64,000 bases of DNA from Ligula intestinalis (GCA_036362985.1 JAYGXS010000009.1:12047839-12111838); one strand, 5' to 3'. Positions 43,091-55,711 are shown, counted from the stretch's first letter. Program-made: numbers and translations. Notes: a model not told the origin generated them from the letters alone.

Positions 43091-43439
43091 CAACAGGTAA
43101 ATAACACACGTATAGTTTACTCTCCCTAGCTTAAACATTATACTAGACCAGAATTTCCAAAACTTAATCCTTATATTTGCTTGTCCTGTCCCACCAGCCT
43201 CTATTTTCGGTCCAGTTTTACCCCACTCCCCTGTTTATCAAAAAGCTTAACTCGCCACTTATCCATATGGTCCTTCGATGTCAAAAAGCTATCTACCTAC
43301 AGCTTTCAGATATTACCTCAGCTTTCTAGTGCCAGTTGTCCTGATCCATTTGGTAGCTACTCTCCAAAATTCAAATTCAATTACCCACCTCCACATTTTT
43401 ATTTCTAAATAAGGATATTCCTAGTTCAGGTATTCGAAC

Positions 43440-44215
43440 TACATTTGATATCACCTTTCTTGCAAGATCTGTTATAAATAAGATGGCTCAGTTTGGAGCC
43501 ATTGCATTCGAGTTAAAGCCTGATGCTATATGTGTTACAGAATCGTGGACCCATCCATTATAATAGACGAGTATTATTTCTACCGCTTAGATCACCCAAG
43601 TAAACGTGGCAGTCGCTGCTTTCTCTATATTAAAGCTAGTTTTAAGCATTTCTCGTTCGACCAAGATGCCGCGTCATTCTTCGGCAAGTACTGCTTGGCA
43701 TCTATTGTCCTGTCATCCCGACAAAAGGTGATTTTCTGATGCATTTAGAGCCCCCTTACTCATTTTTCGAAGATGAGGGAAAGCTTTGCGAAATGTTTAA
43801 GCTGATTTCGGAGTCTGCCAGTGATGCTGCAATTATTGCTAAGGATTACAACTTTCCCGACATTGATTCGCTCTCGAACTGTTGTCTACCCGGATTTCAG
43901 CCCGTCCTGGATACCATTAATTTTTCAAACTGGTCCCAGTTGGTCTGTTCTCCAACGAGAGATAAGCATATGTAAGACCTAATTTTCACGAACAACATAG
44001 TTCCCCTTTTCGTTGACTATAAGCAGGACTTCTTCCAATGTGATCATACATGTATCCACTGCTGTCTTCCGCTTGCCTCTACGAAAAGGCAAGCACCGTT
44101 CGTAACTACCATGCTTCTGGTTTAGCTGATATTAACTTGATTAACAACTTTATGGACTCACTAGACTGGTAGGATCTCTCCTCTACGAACAGTGTAACAG
44201 TTTTCTGTGACTTCA
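43440..44215 (+). pseudogene. CR1-like endonuclease, copy C1
   Basis: APE-type endonuclease that nicks target DNA for target-primed reverse transcription. Motifs: ARSVINKMAQFGAIAFELKP, VTESWTHP, SKRGSRCFLYIKASFKHFSF, IIAKDYNFPDIDSLSN (GDFNLPDID equivalent, with Gly-Asp changed to Lys-Asp and Asn to Tyr), and SNWSQLVCSPTRDKH. There are at least three frameshifts. The SDH motif (CDHTCIHCCLP) is recognisable near 44,040. Confidence 0.85.
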
Positions 44216-44939
44216 TAATAATAATTTGTATATTAAAGGCACAAGGGGCCCTGTCGTTACAAACTTAGTGCTATCGTGAAAATAAAAAAATATTAATAAA
44301 CTGTGAACTCTTATCAAATAATTGTCATCAGCAGTAAAAAAACTGCTAAATCGGTGGATGAGCTCAGCGGGTCACCGATTTCCAAAAAAACTGTAGGAGA
44401 AAAAACTGCCTTGATAGGTAACAGGGTTTGATATGGTTAGATTGGGACCTGATGTTGAGGGTTCGGGACGTTTATTGTCATGAAAAAAATAATATATCGT
44501 TGAGTTAAGAAGGGGTCATCCGAGACAACAGGAGAAGACAGAATAAGTCAAGGCAACTTCACCGAGATGGAACCCACCTGACTCCAGAGCCCATCAACAA
44601 GTTTGCAATAACCATTAATAGCGACCTCGAAGACCACAGCGAAGGTTGCGAAAACGGAGAAGAGTTTGCAGCCCTTAAAAGTGATGCTTGGCTCTGCTTT
44701 AAATGCCAGCAGGACCCTTTTTAAAATCTGCAACTTGTGTGTTTGGGGAAAGGAAACAGACATTAAAAGCGTGAACGGTTAGATGTTGAGCTAAGGGATG
44801 GTAAAGTTATCATGGTGGAGTTACGAGTGGCGTATGGTTGGTCTACCGGAAAAAGGGCGTTAATTTGTGGGAGATTAGGACTATTGTTAACGCGAAACAG
44901 AAAGCATATACCAGCTTCGAGTCTTTTTACCCCAAAAAT
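44216..44939. other. No recognisable gene between CR1 copies
   Basis: AT-rich and purine-rich sequence between the tails of C1 and C2. No feature is supported. Confidence 0.4.
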
Positions 44940-44949
44940 TTAATGTCTG

Positions 44950-47420
44950 CTAACTGATATCTATCTGTTTAACCCATACTAGACCCAGAAACAGAAAATA
45001 TTTAACGAGTGAAAACTCGCTGAACCTTTTAATCTTACTACGGTCATTCTGGGTCATGAGACCAAAAAGCGGACAGCAGTATTCTAGTATAGGAAGAACA
45101 AACATGCGATATAGTTTTAACTTCATTTCTGGAATGAAAAAAATATGCGATATAAACCCACATATCGGTGCGGCCTTGGCTAAAATTCGATCTGCATTAG
45201 GTGATAATGCAAGCTTATTCGTGTAAGTAAGACCCAAATCCTTTATCGTAGATCTTTCTAACAGTGGACTGTTTTGGAAAATAATGGGTTCAAGAAGCAT
45301 TGCGGGATCAAAACACATGAAACTACATTTGGATGGAGAAAACTCCATCTGCCATGTAGCGCTCCAACTTGATAGGGTACGCAAGTCTGCGTTAACTTTA
45401 TCAACACATTACTGGCCGTGTCCTTAGAAAATGAGTAAACACACTTAAGTTCATCAGCATAAATGAAATTTTCCGAATTATTTAGCAATATTGAAATTTA
45501 ATTTATGTAAAGAATGAAAAGGATGGGACTAAAAACTTGCCGTGTAAAACGCCACTCGTGATCGGCTGAGGCATCGAGTAGCTATTGCCTACTAAGAACT
45601 TCTGGCTGCGGTTAGACAGGTAGGAGGCAATGAAATCGATGAGGGTAGGCCTGATGCCTAGGGCTTCCAGTTTCACTAAAAGGCGCCAATGCGGCACCTT
45701 GTCAAAAGCTTTACTAAGGTCAAAGTAAATCACGATGACTGATTGCTGTTCATTAAGAAGTGAAGTAACCAGGTTAAGGAATGCCAAGTGGCAGATTTCA
45801 CATGATCTTCCAGGTAGAAATCTATGTTGTGAGGCATTTAATAGTTTATTTTCTACACAGAAATCAAGAATTTGATTAAAAATGATCTTTTCCAAAAGTT
45901 TGGCTAGGGCCAGGGTTTTGTGAAGACCTCGGTAGTTATTTACGTCCAAACGAGATCCTGACTTGAAGACTGGAAGAATAATATATATCTTCCATGAGTC
46001 AGGAAAGAAACCGTTTCGAAGATCAGCTGAGAAAAGATGACTAAGCGATCGAGGGAAGCTGAATACTCTCTTGATAAGTGAACTTAGAAGGCCGTCAGTT
46101 CCCGAGGAGTACGAGTTTTTTAGATGGATAATGTGCTTATGAATTACTTCTATGAAGAAATCTATGGTACTGATAGTATTGACTGAGCATGACTGAAACG
46201 ACGGGACCGGTTCAGATTCCATCTTAAGGTGCTTTGCAAAGAATGCATTGAACAGTTCAGCCTTCTCAGACTCATCTTGCACAAAGGTTTTATTTTCATT
46301 CAGTAAAGGGAGAATTTTGTGACCTCGTTTAGTGGAGGACCGACGACAAAACAGTTGGACAATAGATTTTGCAGAGTTTAACTCGCTGAGCGCGCAATAT
46401 TCCCTCTGTTTGTCATGTGCAAGACAAATCTTAGACGCTTATTCGAAAATCTCTGCGATTCTAAGTCGCACAGATAATGAGCTAGTAGACTGGCCTTTCA
46501 ACTGCCTTTGCAATTTCTTTAGTCTAGACAAAAGAAAATGAGGAACTGTGGGGTCCGAAGTATCAGGCTTAACATTTTTGATCGGCACAAATTTCAAAAT
46601 GCTATTTGAAATTGCAGTCATTCAGTCACAAAGAATTGTTACACTGTTTGTGGAGGAAAGTTCCTGCCACTCCAGTGAGTCCATAAAGTTGTTTATTAAA
46701 TTAATATCAGCTAGGTCAAACGCACGATAGGTACGAATGGTGCTAGCCTTTTTCGTAGAAGCAAGCGGAAGAAAACAATGGATTAAAGTATGTTCACTTG
46801 GGAAGAGGTTCTGATTGTAGTCAACGAAAAAGGGGTATATGTCATTCGTGAAAATTAAATCAAAAATATGCTGATCCTCGTTGGGGAACAGACCAACTGA
46901 GACCAGTTTGAAAAATTGATGGTATCTAGGAAGGGCTGAAATCTGGATGGACATCAGTTCAATGACCAATCAATTTCGGGAAAGTTGAAATCCCCAGCGA
47001 TAACTTTAGCATCAAAGGCGGACTCTGAAATCAGCCTCAATATTTCGCAAAGATTTTAATTCTCTTTCGATGATGAGTTAGTGGGACTATAAATGCATCC
47101 GATAATCGCCTTTTAACAGGGAGACAGGATAATTGATGCAAAGCAGTAATTGCCCGAGAATGACTCAACATCTATGTCGAACGGGAAATGCTTCAAAATA
47201 GCTTTTATATAGAGAAGACAATCGCCACCACGCTTAATAGGGCAGTATTGACGGTAGAAATCATATTCGTCTATTATGAGTAAAGCATCAGCAATAAGTG
47301 GATGGGTACACGACTCTGTAGTGCATATAGTATCTGGCTTCAGCTCGAACGCAATAGCTCTATGTTGAACCATTTTATTTAAAACAGATCTTGCATTAAG
47401 CAAGATGATATCAAGTGTTG
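44950..47420 (-). pseudogene. CR1-like ORF2 (endonuclease + RT), copy C2
   Basis: Endonuclease: MLNARSVLNKMVQHRAIAFE, CTTESCTHPL, RGGDCLLYIKAILKHFPF, IFDLIFTNDIYPFF, SEHTLIHCFLPLA (SDH is SEH). Linker: PHFLLSRLKKLQRQLKG. RT (46,282-45,503): NNYRGLHKTLALAKLLEK, ASQHRFLPGRSCEICHLAFL, YFDLSKAFDKVPHWRLL and PITSGVLHGK, then a frameshift. The catalytic box is FIYADELKC: YADD has become YADE (45,461-45,450), so the RT is dead by sequence. The C-terminal part CGFISHIFFIPEMKLKLYRM and VLPILEYCCPLFGLM is present down to 44,950. Confidence 0.92.
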
Positions 47421-47899
47421 CTTGAGTATTCGAACTTGGGTTATATTTAGTTAGAATAAAAAAATTGGAGGAGGGTAATTTGGTTGAAAGTTTGGAGAAT
47501 AGCCATGAACTGGAGCAGGAAAATTGACATTAGAAAGCTGAGGGGGATAGCTAAAGGCTCCAAGTAGATAGCTCTGTGAGATCGATGGGCCATAGGGATT
47601 AGTGACGTGGTGAGCTTGCTGCTAGTTACCGGGAAATTGGGAAAACCAAGATGGGAAATAGAGGCTGGTGGGCGAGGTAAGGTAACTATGAAGATTAAGT
47701 GGTGGAAAGCCTGACCCAGTATGATAATTGTGAGAAGTAGGCTAACCTATGTTTGTTATCTTCATGTTGTAAAGCCTTAATTTGTGTTTGAGAAGGCTGC
47801 ATGCTGGAGGCTGACTTCCGGATCCCACCCTTTTGATGACCTGAATTGGGTGATTTAATAGGTTTGGGAGGACTGTGATTGAGTATCGAAGCTGTTGGT

Positions 47900-48737
47900 C
47901 TACCTCACGTAGAGGGCTTTTCTGAATTTCTAGGAGGGCTACCAGAATTACTAATTATGGAAACTGGGGAAGCATCAAAGTTGGAAGTAGACGGGGATGT
48001 CTGGTGACTTGAGGGGGATGAGACAGTTGCTGTACTGGGGAGCAGTAATCTAGGTTTGGTAGGAATAAGAGTACATGGCTCGCTAGCCTTCCTTAAGCTA
48101 CGACCAGGAACTTGAGCCGGTTGCGGTGAATTATCAATTTTATGAGAAGAAATTGACGCTTTTCTTCGCTCCATTGGAGTGAGATCATGACAGCGGAAAT
48201 ATTTGTAGTTGTCAGATATTTGGAAACAAGCTCTTGTTGCTTAAAAATGGCGTCTATTTCAATGGGTGAAAATAGCTTGACTAAAATGGATGGGTTTTTC
48301 CTGCGAGATGATAGTCTAATAGCCTCTACTATTTTATAGTTAAATCGGCAGGAGTAGAGGAAATGAATTGCAACGTCCATTGGTCAAATTGATTTCGGAA
48401 CGTTTTTCAGAATAAAATTGTACGTCCTTTTTTGTCTATCCTATGACGCACGTGCGACCAAATTAACGAGAGGATCTGAACGTTTGCATTCCTGAGAGGA
48501 AACTGCAGAGATATTACCATCAAATAGGGTCCCAAGGATTGAGAGAACTGACCCAAATTTCAACATAAACTCGTTGCAATTTTTCATTGCAGACAAATCT
48601 ATTTGCTCGGCAATCAGGTCAGGCTGAATACTGATGTCAGGCTGAAGACTGATATCAGTAATGATGTTCGGCTTTCGCAGACACCACTTGGGTCTGGAAT
48701 TATGAGGCTTCCTACTTAATGGAAGTGTCGCCTTCAT
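47900..48737 (-). pseudogene. CR1-like ORF1 protein, copy C2
   Basis: Starts MKATLPLSRKPHNSRPKWC at 48,737. It continues NCNEFMLKFGSVLSILGTLF, then after a break VAIHFLYSCRFNYKIVEAIR, RRKNPSILVKLFSPIEIDAI and EERRKAS, with a Ser/Pro-rich tail (KPRLLLPSTATVSSPSSHQT). The DRQ.RT.NFIL - ILVKF-type layout resembles the RNA-binding ORF1 domain of non-LTR elements. Two frameshifts. Confidence 0.78.
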
Positions 48738-49034
48738 ACTTTTCGAAGCAACAAGTATATTAATCATGAAAACAGTCAGGAATTCAGAATAATATAACCA
48801 TTTAAGCTTATATAAGTTGCTGAAAGCAAGGCAAATGGTTAACAGAATGCTAAGTTAGCAAGCAGAGACCAAACTAACAAAAGGAATGGAAGTAGATTTT
48901 TCAAGCGTAAGAACTGGTACTTACGGATCATTTATATAAGAAAACGAAAGACTAATAGTCGTATCTGCTCTTAGGTAAATCGATTTATATAAGACTGGTG
49001 ACTAAGCTAAAATTTCAAAACCATCGCTCGAACT

Positions 49035-51560
49035 TCACATTGAAGTCATGTTCGCTAACTGACATCTCTCCGTATAAGAAATTGTCGATGAAGGAAGAGC
49101 GAATTTTTTGCGAGTAAACATCCTCAGTACATTTTTAACCTTACCGCGGTCAGAAGCATTCATTAGACCAAAGAGGGGACAGCAGTATTCTAGGATGGGT
49201 AGAACATACATGCGGGTAGAAATTATGTGATATAAAACCACACATGATATAAAACCACATATCTGTGCAGCCTTCGCAGATATTTGTTCCGTATAAGGTG
49301 ACAGTGCTTGTTTATTTTGAAGATTAGACCTTAGTCTTTTATCGTGGATCGTTCTAAAAGAGAAGTATTTTGAAAGACTAGTGGACGAGGAAGCTTGGCG
49401 GGACAGAAACACATGAAACAACACTTGGATGGAGAGAACTCCATCTGCCAGGTAGCACCCCAATGTGAGAGTGTTAGCAGGTCCGCGTTTATTTTATCAA
49501 CGCATATATTGGCTGTGTCCTTAGAAAATGAGTGTATGCATTTGTGGTCATCTGCATAAATGAGATAGTGTAAATTTTTCAGAACAGTCGAAATTTCATT
49601 GATATATAGAAGGACGAGTAAAGGACACAATACATTGCCTTGAAAAACGCCACTCGTGATCAGCTGAGCAGTGAAGTAACCATTATCTACTAAGACCTTC
49701 TGGTTGCGGTTAGACAAGTAGGAGCCGATGAAGTCGAGGAGAGGGGGACGGATGCCAATGACTTACAATTTTACCAGATGCCGTCTGTGCAGTACCTTTT
49801 TAAAGGCTTTGCTCAGGTCAAAGTAGATAACAACTACGGATTGCCGCTTGTTACAGAGGGAAGTGACGTGGATAAGAAAAGCTAAGTGACACGTTTCGCA
49901 TGATCGCCTGGGTAGAAAACCATGCTGCGAGTCACTTAAATGCTTGTTTTCTAGGCAAAAATCGAGAATTTGATAAAAGATTATCTTTTCCAGAAGTTTG
50001 TCTAGTGCCGGGGTTTATGAACACTGCAGTAGTTATTTATGTCCGAACGAGATCCTGACTTAAAGACTGGAAGAATAATGGATGTCTTCCAAGTGTCAGG
50101 AAAGAAACCATTTGAGAGTTCGACTGGAAATATATTGCTTAGTAATTTTGGAAAGGTCGACACTCATTTGATAACTGAGTTGGGAATACCGTCAATTCCC
50201 AAAGAGTGCGAGGTTTTATGACGAAGTATTTGCTTTCGAATTAATTGAATGGAGCAATCAATGTTCCCGAGAGTATTGTCTGAGTATGGTTGAAACGACT
50301 GGACCGGTTCGGATTCTGTCGTAAAATGCTTTGCAAAGAAAGCATTTAACAATTCAGCCTTGTCAGACTTATCGAGTACAAATGTTTTATTTTCATTAAG
50401 CAATGGGGGTAATTAAATTCCTCGTTTTGCGGAGAACCTATGACGAAGCAGTTGTGCAACCGATTTTGCAGAGTTTGACTCGCTCAGGGCGCAAGATTCC
50501 CTGAGCGGGTCACGTGCAAGACGGATACTGGACGCTTATCCGATGATCTCGGCGATCCTTAGATGCACAGACAGCAAACTAGTAGGTCGATCTTTCAGCT
50601 GCCTACTTAATTTCTTTAGTCGTGGCAAAAGAAAATGAGGGACGGTCGATTCTGGTGCGTAGGGTTTCGCAATTTTACTGGGCAAAAATTCCAGCATCTT
50701 ATCAGAAACGACCGACATGTGTTCAGCAAGATATGCAGCGTCGTTAATGGAGGAGAGACTCTTTCAATCTAATGAGTCAAGAAAATTTTGATTCAGCTAA
50801 TGTCTGCGAGGTCAGAAGCATAATAGGTACGACTAGCACTAACCTTTTCCGTAGAAGGAAGCGGAAGACAACAGTGAATTAATGTGTGATCACTTTGGAA
50901 GATGTTCTGCTTAAAGTCAACGAAGAGGGGAGCAATACCGCTTGTAAAAATCAGATCTAGGATATGATTCTGCCTTGTTGGGGAACGAACCATTTGAGAC
51001 CAGTTAGAAAAATTAATGGTATCTAGGAAAGGCTGAAATCTAGGTGGACAACAGTTTAAAAGCCAGTCGATTTCACGTAAATTAAAATCTCCAGCAATAA
51101 GTTTAACTTCAAAAGTGGATTCTGAAATAAATTTGAATATCTCACACAGATATGCATCTTCTTCAGATGAAGAGTTAGGAGGATTATATACACATCCGAT
51201 AATAGCCTTTTGCCGGGGCGACAGGATAATGGAAGCAAAACAGTAATTTCCAGAGAAGGAAATGCTATTTAAATGAAACGGAAAGTGCTCCATTTGAGAT
51301 TCTAATATAGAGAAGACAACCACCACCACACTTATTTATGCGATCATGACGATAGAGATCATACTCGTCTATGATAAGGGAGGAGTCAGAAATTATTGAA
51401 TGGGTCCAAGATTCTGGTATGCATATAAAATCGGACATCATCTCGAAAGCAATAGCTCGAAGTTGAGCCATTTTATTTACAACGGACCTGGCATTAAGCA
51501 CTATGACATCTAGTGTGTTTCGAGTGGCAGGATAATGGCTATCGTTATTCATAAAAAGAA
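49035..51560 (-). pseudogene. CR1-like ORF2 (endonuclease + RT), copy C3
   Basis: Endonuclease: VLNARSVVNKMAQLRAIAFE, IPESWTHSIISDSSLIIDEY, CGGGCLLYI, then shift, GCVYNPPNSSSEEDAYLCE, IAGDFNLREIDWLLNCCPPR, NHILDLIFTSGI and SDHTLIHCCLPLP: nearly all catalytic residues are kept. RT: KAELLNAFFAKHFTTES, FDLSKAFKKV (usually SKAFDKV), GVFQGNVLCPLLVLLYINEI, and an intact catalytic LIYADDHKC (49,558-49,547). C-terminal: QMEFSPSKCCFMCF and VLPILEYCCPLFGLM. Frame breaks occur between 49,740 and 50,160 and in the endonuclease. Confidence 0.92.
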
Positions 51561-51599
51561 TTTGTAGGTGGATAGGCAAACTGTAGGCCATTGTTATTT

Positions 51600-53005
51600 T
51601 GGGAACAAGTACTGACAGGTATGGAGCTATTTGTATATGGGTAGCAAATAATGGATGGCTGATAAGGTCTGATATATCTAGAGACGACACTTTCTGGGTC
51701 ATTAAGGATGCTTGGGGGGAGGCTAGAAGGCATGTAGAACTTTGCGGGTTAAGGTGGATGAAGGTGGGTAAAGGAACTGAGAGGGGAAAACGGTGATATA
51801 AATTTAGTGTTGGGGCAGTTTGCGTAAGGACTAGTGGTTCTCATTAGTGAATCTCCTGTACGGCAACTCCAATAAGAGTTAAAACTATACCAGTTTGGGT
51901 AACTGCCGTGCAAATCAAATTTTTCGTGGTTCAGGCCCTACGTGTTCGATAACGCACTATACGGGGGAATAATATGACTCGCACGGTCAAGGGAGGAGCC
52001 AGTTTGTTGTGGGGAAGCGGTCGGCCTAAACGCTTTCGACGGTATTGGCGACATCATTGATGAGCTTGTTGCAGAGTTAAAGGCAACGGAATTGATCGAT
52101 CGTTGGACAGAGAATGCATTCAGACTAGTTGTAATCGCAGTAGATTGTGGAGTGGCGGGGCTTTCAGGTCCCGACATCGAGAGGGATGGGCTAACTGGTG
52201 CACTGATGTTTATGGCCCAATGACTAAACATTCGGGAGGCAGGGAAAGCAGGTGTACTGATGGTAACGGGACTTTCACTACACATCCGGGGAGCAGGGAT
52301 AACGGTTGTACTGACGTTAGCGATTGTATTACCAGATATCCGGTATGGAGGATTAGCGTGTGCATTTACCCTATCGGAACTACGACCAGACTTATGAACA
52401 GTAGGCAGAGAAGTCATTGATCTATTTGACTAGAGAGCTGCATTTCTTCGCTCCATTGGTGTAAGATCTCGGCAGAAGAAACTTTTAGTCATTTCCAAAT
52501 ATCGAAAAATGCGACCTCGTTGTGCAAAGATTGAGTCCACCTCGATCGGTAAAAATTTTTTACTAGTATGGGCGGATACTTGCTACACGATTGGAGGTGC
52601 TTTGCTTCCGCAATTTTGTAGTTTAACCCGCTCGAGCAAAGAAAATCTCGTGCAATATCAAAATAACGACTTAGTGTGGAGGCTTTTTTAAGTATAAAGT
52701 TATGAGTACGCTTTTGTCTATCAAAAGCTTCCGTGGTTATAAGATGGACGAGGGAGTCTAGCTTTTTGCAGTCTTGGGAGTATACATCGGATAACTGACC
52801 TTCAAAGTGGCTCCCTAGTATTGAAAAAACAGATCCAAACTTCAGCATGAAGTTATTACAGTTCTGTAATGCAGTAAAAAATCAATTTGCTTAGCTTGAC
52901 GATGGTCTGCGTGTTGATATCAAGGCAATGGCTAGTAGGTGTGGTCAGGCGCCGCTTGGGTCTGGGGGCAGATATCCTACGATGAACTGTAATTTTCGTT
53001 CTCAT
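51600..53005 (-). pseudogene. CR1-like ORF1 protein, copy C3
   Basis: Starts MRTKITVHRRISAPRPKRR at 53,005, then NNFMLKFGSVFSILGSHFEG, DRQKRTHNFILKKASTLS, FDIARDFLCSSGLNYKIAEA, CSKYPPILVKNFYRS, a shift, and a Ser/Thr/Pro-rich tail (52,417-51,938). The tail contains an 18-residue imperfect tandem repeat (VTISTPAFPASRMFSHWAIN and neighbours), encoded by a 54-base unit at about 52,190-52,345. Confidence 0.75.
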
Positions 53006-53010
53006 AATTT

Positions 53011-54594
53011 GATGGAAATATAATTTAAATGTGATAAGGTCTAGGAAAAGACAGCCTGTAGAATTTTACCGCAGTTATTTGTTAAAAGCCCTTGAAAATT
53101 GTTTAACAAACTGTATTTATTATTCCGTTCAGGAAAAACCAGTTTATCTGATTTTCAGACTATGACTTACGACAAATAATCAGAGTTAACTTAACAAATA
53201 CTGTAGCTATTTGGCAATAAGCACTTTAAATTTATTTGTAAAAATGCATTCAATATTGGGAAACGACTCAGCCTTTAAAGGTGTCGAGAATATTCGGATC
53301 TTGACGATGTATTTTACTGGGCCGTGATTTTGCTGCGAATCTGTTGGTTTGAAGAAGTTGCGTTTCAGTTATAATAATAATAATAATATGTTTATTATGC
53401 CAGTTTACAGGCAATTGTAAAGAGTTGGTAATGCGCCTCTTGGGCGCCTTCCAACACCTCGAAGACCGGAAAAAACCTAAAACAAACTCCTTATGCTGCA
53501 GCCAGTATTGGTTTGAAATTGATTGGAAAACAAGATCTTCTTAAATTCCGACTTCAAACGATTTTACACGCAAGAAAAATAACTTCAGAGACGCAGAAAG
53601 AAATTCTACACGTACGGTGTCAGCCACAATTTCCTAGGCCGAAAATTATGGGGGATATCGATGCAAAAGTGTCCTAGAAGGAGGGTGGGAAATATCTACT
53701 GTGATATTGTAGGGTGCACAACTATAACGTCCTTGTAATCCATCTTTTTCCAAAGACACAACTTTTGGACTTTGAACAAGGTCCTCCTGGTATTTGAGGT
53801 GGTCATATTTATTTTACATTTTTTTCCATATATGTCCATTTCTTCCTGTATAGAGTGATATTTGAAACGATCTTTCGTCCCCGTCTCTGTGTTGTCATCA
53901 TTGCCGTTCTCCGTTCCGCGTTTTACAACCCTGACGATGGGCTTCACGGTCTCTAATCGTGCTCACGGCAGTTCTGCTATTTTCGCCAGCTCGTAACTGG
54001 ACTCCGCAGTCCACAAGGTCTCATCTCCGTCGTCTCGGTGATAATCACGTGACATCTGCCGTTCCCTCATCTTGTCAACCCTGTTGTCTGCGATGGTTTC
54101 CTCCGATCTCACCTCCTTGATGGTTGATCATGAAGCCATTCGGGTGGTGTTACAGTGGTGAACGACAGCCCCTGCTGCTTTATGGTTTCTCCAATTGACA
54201 AGAAGCGTTTCCAACTCTCATACGTTCTCATCAACAGTCCTGCCTCATTGCACTATAATCAATTCTATCAACCAACATGCTTTATTTTGCAGAGGCAGTT
54301 TTTTCTCCTACGTTTTTCTAAGTGGGGTCCGCTGAACTCTGCCCCCGTTTTAATAGTAGGAGATTTTTTGCACCGCTTCCTCCTTATTTCACCATGCGCT
54401 TTCAGAGTGTTGACCACCATTTTAAAAACGACGATATGTTGGTGGGTATGCATTTTATCTGCCAACACTACTAAACACTCCCACTGCCTATGTGGCTGTT
54501 CACGGAGAGCAGCATTTATCAACTTTGTGTTTATTTTTCCACAGAACTAAGTTTGAAATGACGAGGACCTTCGGGCCTAAAATATAAAATTTAT
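53011..54594. other. No recognisable gene; short ATA microsatellite
   Basis: This contains an ATA repeat at about 53,372-53,390 followed by TATGTTTATTATGCCAG, possibly the 3' end of a non-LTR element. The rest is unassigned. Frames of 60-130 codons show no domain. Confidence 0.4.
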
Positions 54595-55701
54595 TTATTT
54601 ATTTATAGATTGTTGGATGGCACGCGTAATCTGATCTGTTGAGCTTTCATAATAGGTGGTGGACTCGGGCGTGATGATTTCTCGGTCACTTGGCCCTTCG
54701 GTGTTGGCATAAGGTGAAGCGGTGGCCTGCCCGTTCCTCAAGTGACGAGTTGCTTTGGCCAAATTGAGTCTCAGCATTGAATATGGTTTGAGCAAATCGT
54801 TGCACGTGTTTTTGGATTGGGTGCCCGTGAACCATGACTTAAGTAGTTCTCGGATCACCCGATTATCACCTCTTGCGAGAATTTTGGTCTCGTCAAATCT
54901 GAACGTGTGGCCGGGTCTCGTCAAATAAGCCGCAGCTTGAGAATTGGCATCATTTCGCCGCACTGCTGCCGCGTGTTTGGCAATTCGCGTCTTGAGAAGT
55001 CTGCCAGTTTCTCCGACATAATTGCTGTGACCGCAACTGCACCAGAGCCTGTTGACGACCCCAGATGTTTCTTGCCGTTGCAGTGGGTCTTTCGGCTTCA
55101 TTATCTGATGCCTTATGGTTGCCTCCGTCCTGTGTGTGACTCCAACTTCAAGTGGTGTGAGAAGGTGGCCACCGGCTTCCAATGCGTTTTTGACGTACGG
55201 GATCGAACGCCAAATTATGGGGTCGGTACGCTTTTTTTGGCCAGCCCGTTTGCGCAAGCACCGGTTGACGATGGTGCAGGGGTAGCCATTTTCTCTGAAC
55301 ACCCGTCGAAGGTATTCTACTTCAGCAACTTTATATTCTTTTTCGCTGCAGTGCATCCCAACACGCCGACAGAGCGTACCTACGCAACTGCGTTTGTGGC
55401 TGATTGGGTGGTTGTTGTTATTGTTATGTAGTAGTTGCATCGCTTTTGTCGCTTTCCTGAATACTTTAGTCTTCAGACCACCACAATCTTTGCGACAGAC
55501 GGGGACACCAAGAAAGGCCAGTTGGTTGTTCTCTTCTTCCTCCATCGTAAGTTGGATGCCCGGGAATACGTTGTTGAGGCATTTCTCGAGCGTGAGGACC
55601 TGATCCCGTTCAATGACGACGAAGGTGTCATCCTTATACCACACCCAGTATTTGGTCTGTGCTGTTGAGACACGCATGTTCGCTTGCATTGGCAATCCCA
55701 A
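54595..55701 (-). CDS. PLE family A: partial RT plus GIY-YIG, open for 368 codons
   Basis: An uninterrupted minus-strand frame. It begins at the end of the RT palm: MGLPMQANMR, then KYWVWYKDDTFVVIERDQ, where the catalytic box is YKDD (YVDD expected). Next come VFPGIQLTMEEEENNQLAFL, LKTKVFRKATKAMQLL, HKRSCVGTLCRRVGMHCS and VGVTHRTEATIRHQIMKPKD, then the GIY-YIG nuclease GVVNRLWCSCGHSNYVGETG with RLLKTRIAKH. The Tyr of the GIY half is Asn. The tail ends SWFTGTQSKNTCNDL plus about 60 further residues. The N-terminal two thirds of the RT are missing, with a deletion between MG(S)P and the YKDD region, so this is a dead fragment despite the open frame. It abuts a CR1-like fragment at 55,712. Confidence 0.88.
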   Translation of the reverse strand: MGLPMQANMRVSTAQTKYWVWYKDDTFVVIERDQVLTLEKCLNNVFPGIQLTMEEEENNQLAFLGVPVCRKDCGGLKTKVFRKATKAMQLLHNNNNNHPISHKRSCVGTLCRRVGMHCSEKEYKVAEVEYLRRVFRENGYPCTIVNRCLRKRAGQKKRTDPIIWRSIPYVKNALEAGGHLLTPLEVGVTHRTEATIRHQIMKPKDPLQRQETSGVVNRLWCSCGHSNYVGETGRLLKTRIAKHAAAVRRNDANSQAAAYLTRPGHTFRFDETKILARGDNRVIRELLKSWFTGTQSKNTCNDLLKPYSMLRLNLAKATRHLRNGQATASPYANTEGPSDREIITPESTTYYESSTDQITRAIQQSINK

Positions 55702-55711
55702 TTTAGTTAAG

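Larger units (their letters stand above)
42130..44215 (+). mobile_element. CR1-like non-LTR retrotransposon, copy C1 (3' truncated)
   Basis: This contains an ORF1 remnant and an endonuclease remnant in the order ORF1-EN. Sequence ends near 44,215, just after the EN/linker region (SLDW equivalent), so the RT is missing. The same protein order in copies C2-C4 identifies the family. It lies tail to tail with copy C2. Confidence 0.85.
44940..48745 (-). mobile_element. CR1-like non-LTR retrotransposon, copy C2 (near full coding span)
   Basis: On the minus strand ORF1 (48,737-47,900), endonuclease (47,420-46,640), linker and RT (46,600-44,950) follow in the normal order. The extreme 3' end is not identified. 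All coding parts contain frameshifts. Confidence 0.88.
49035..53010 (-). mobile_element. CR1-like non-LTR retrotransposon, copy C3 (near full coding span)
   Basis: Same order and strand as C2: ORF1 (53,005-51,600), endonuclease (51,560-50,790), linker, RT (50,400-49,035). It starts 0.3 kb from the left end of C2, so two copies lie in tandem. It is clearly diverged from C2, so it is not a simple duplication. Confidence 0.88.
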
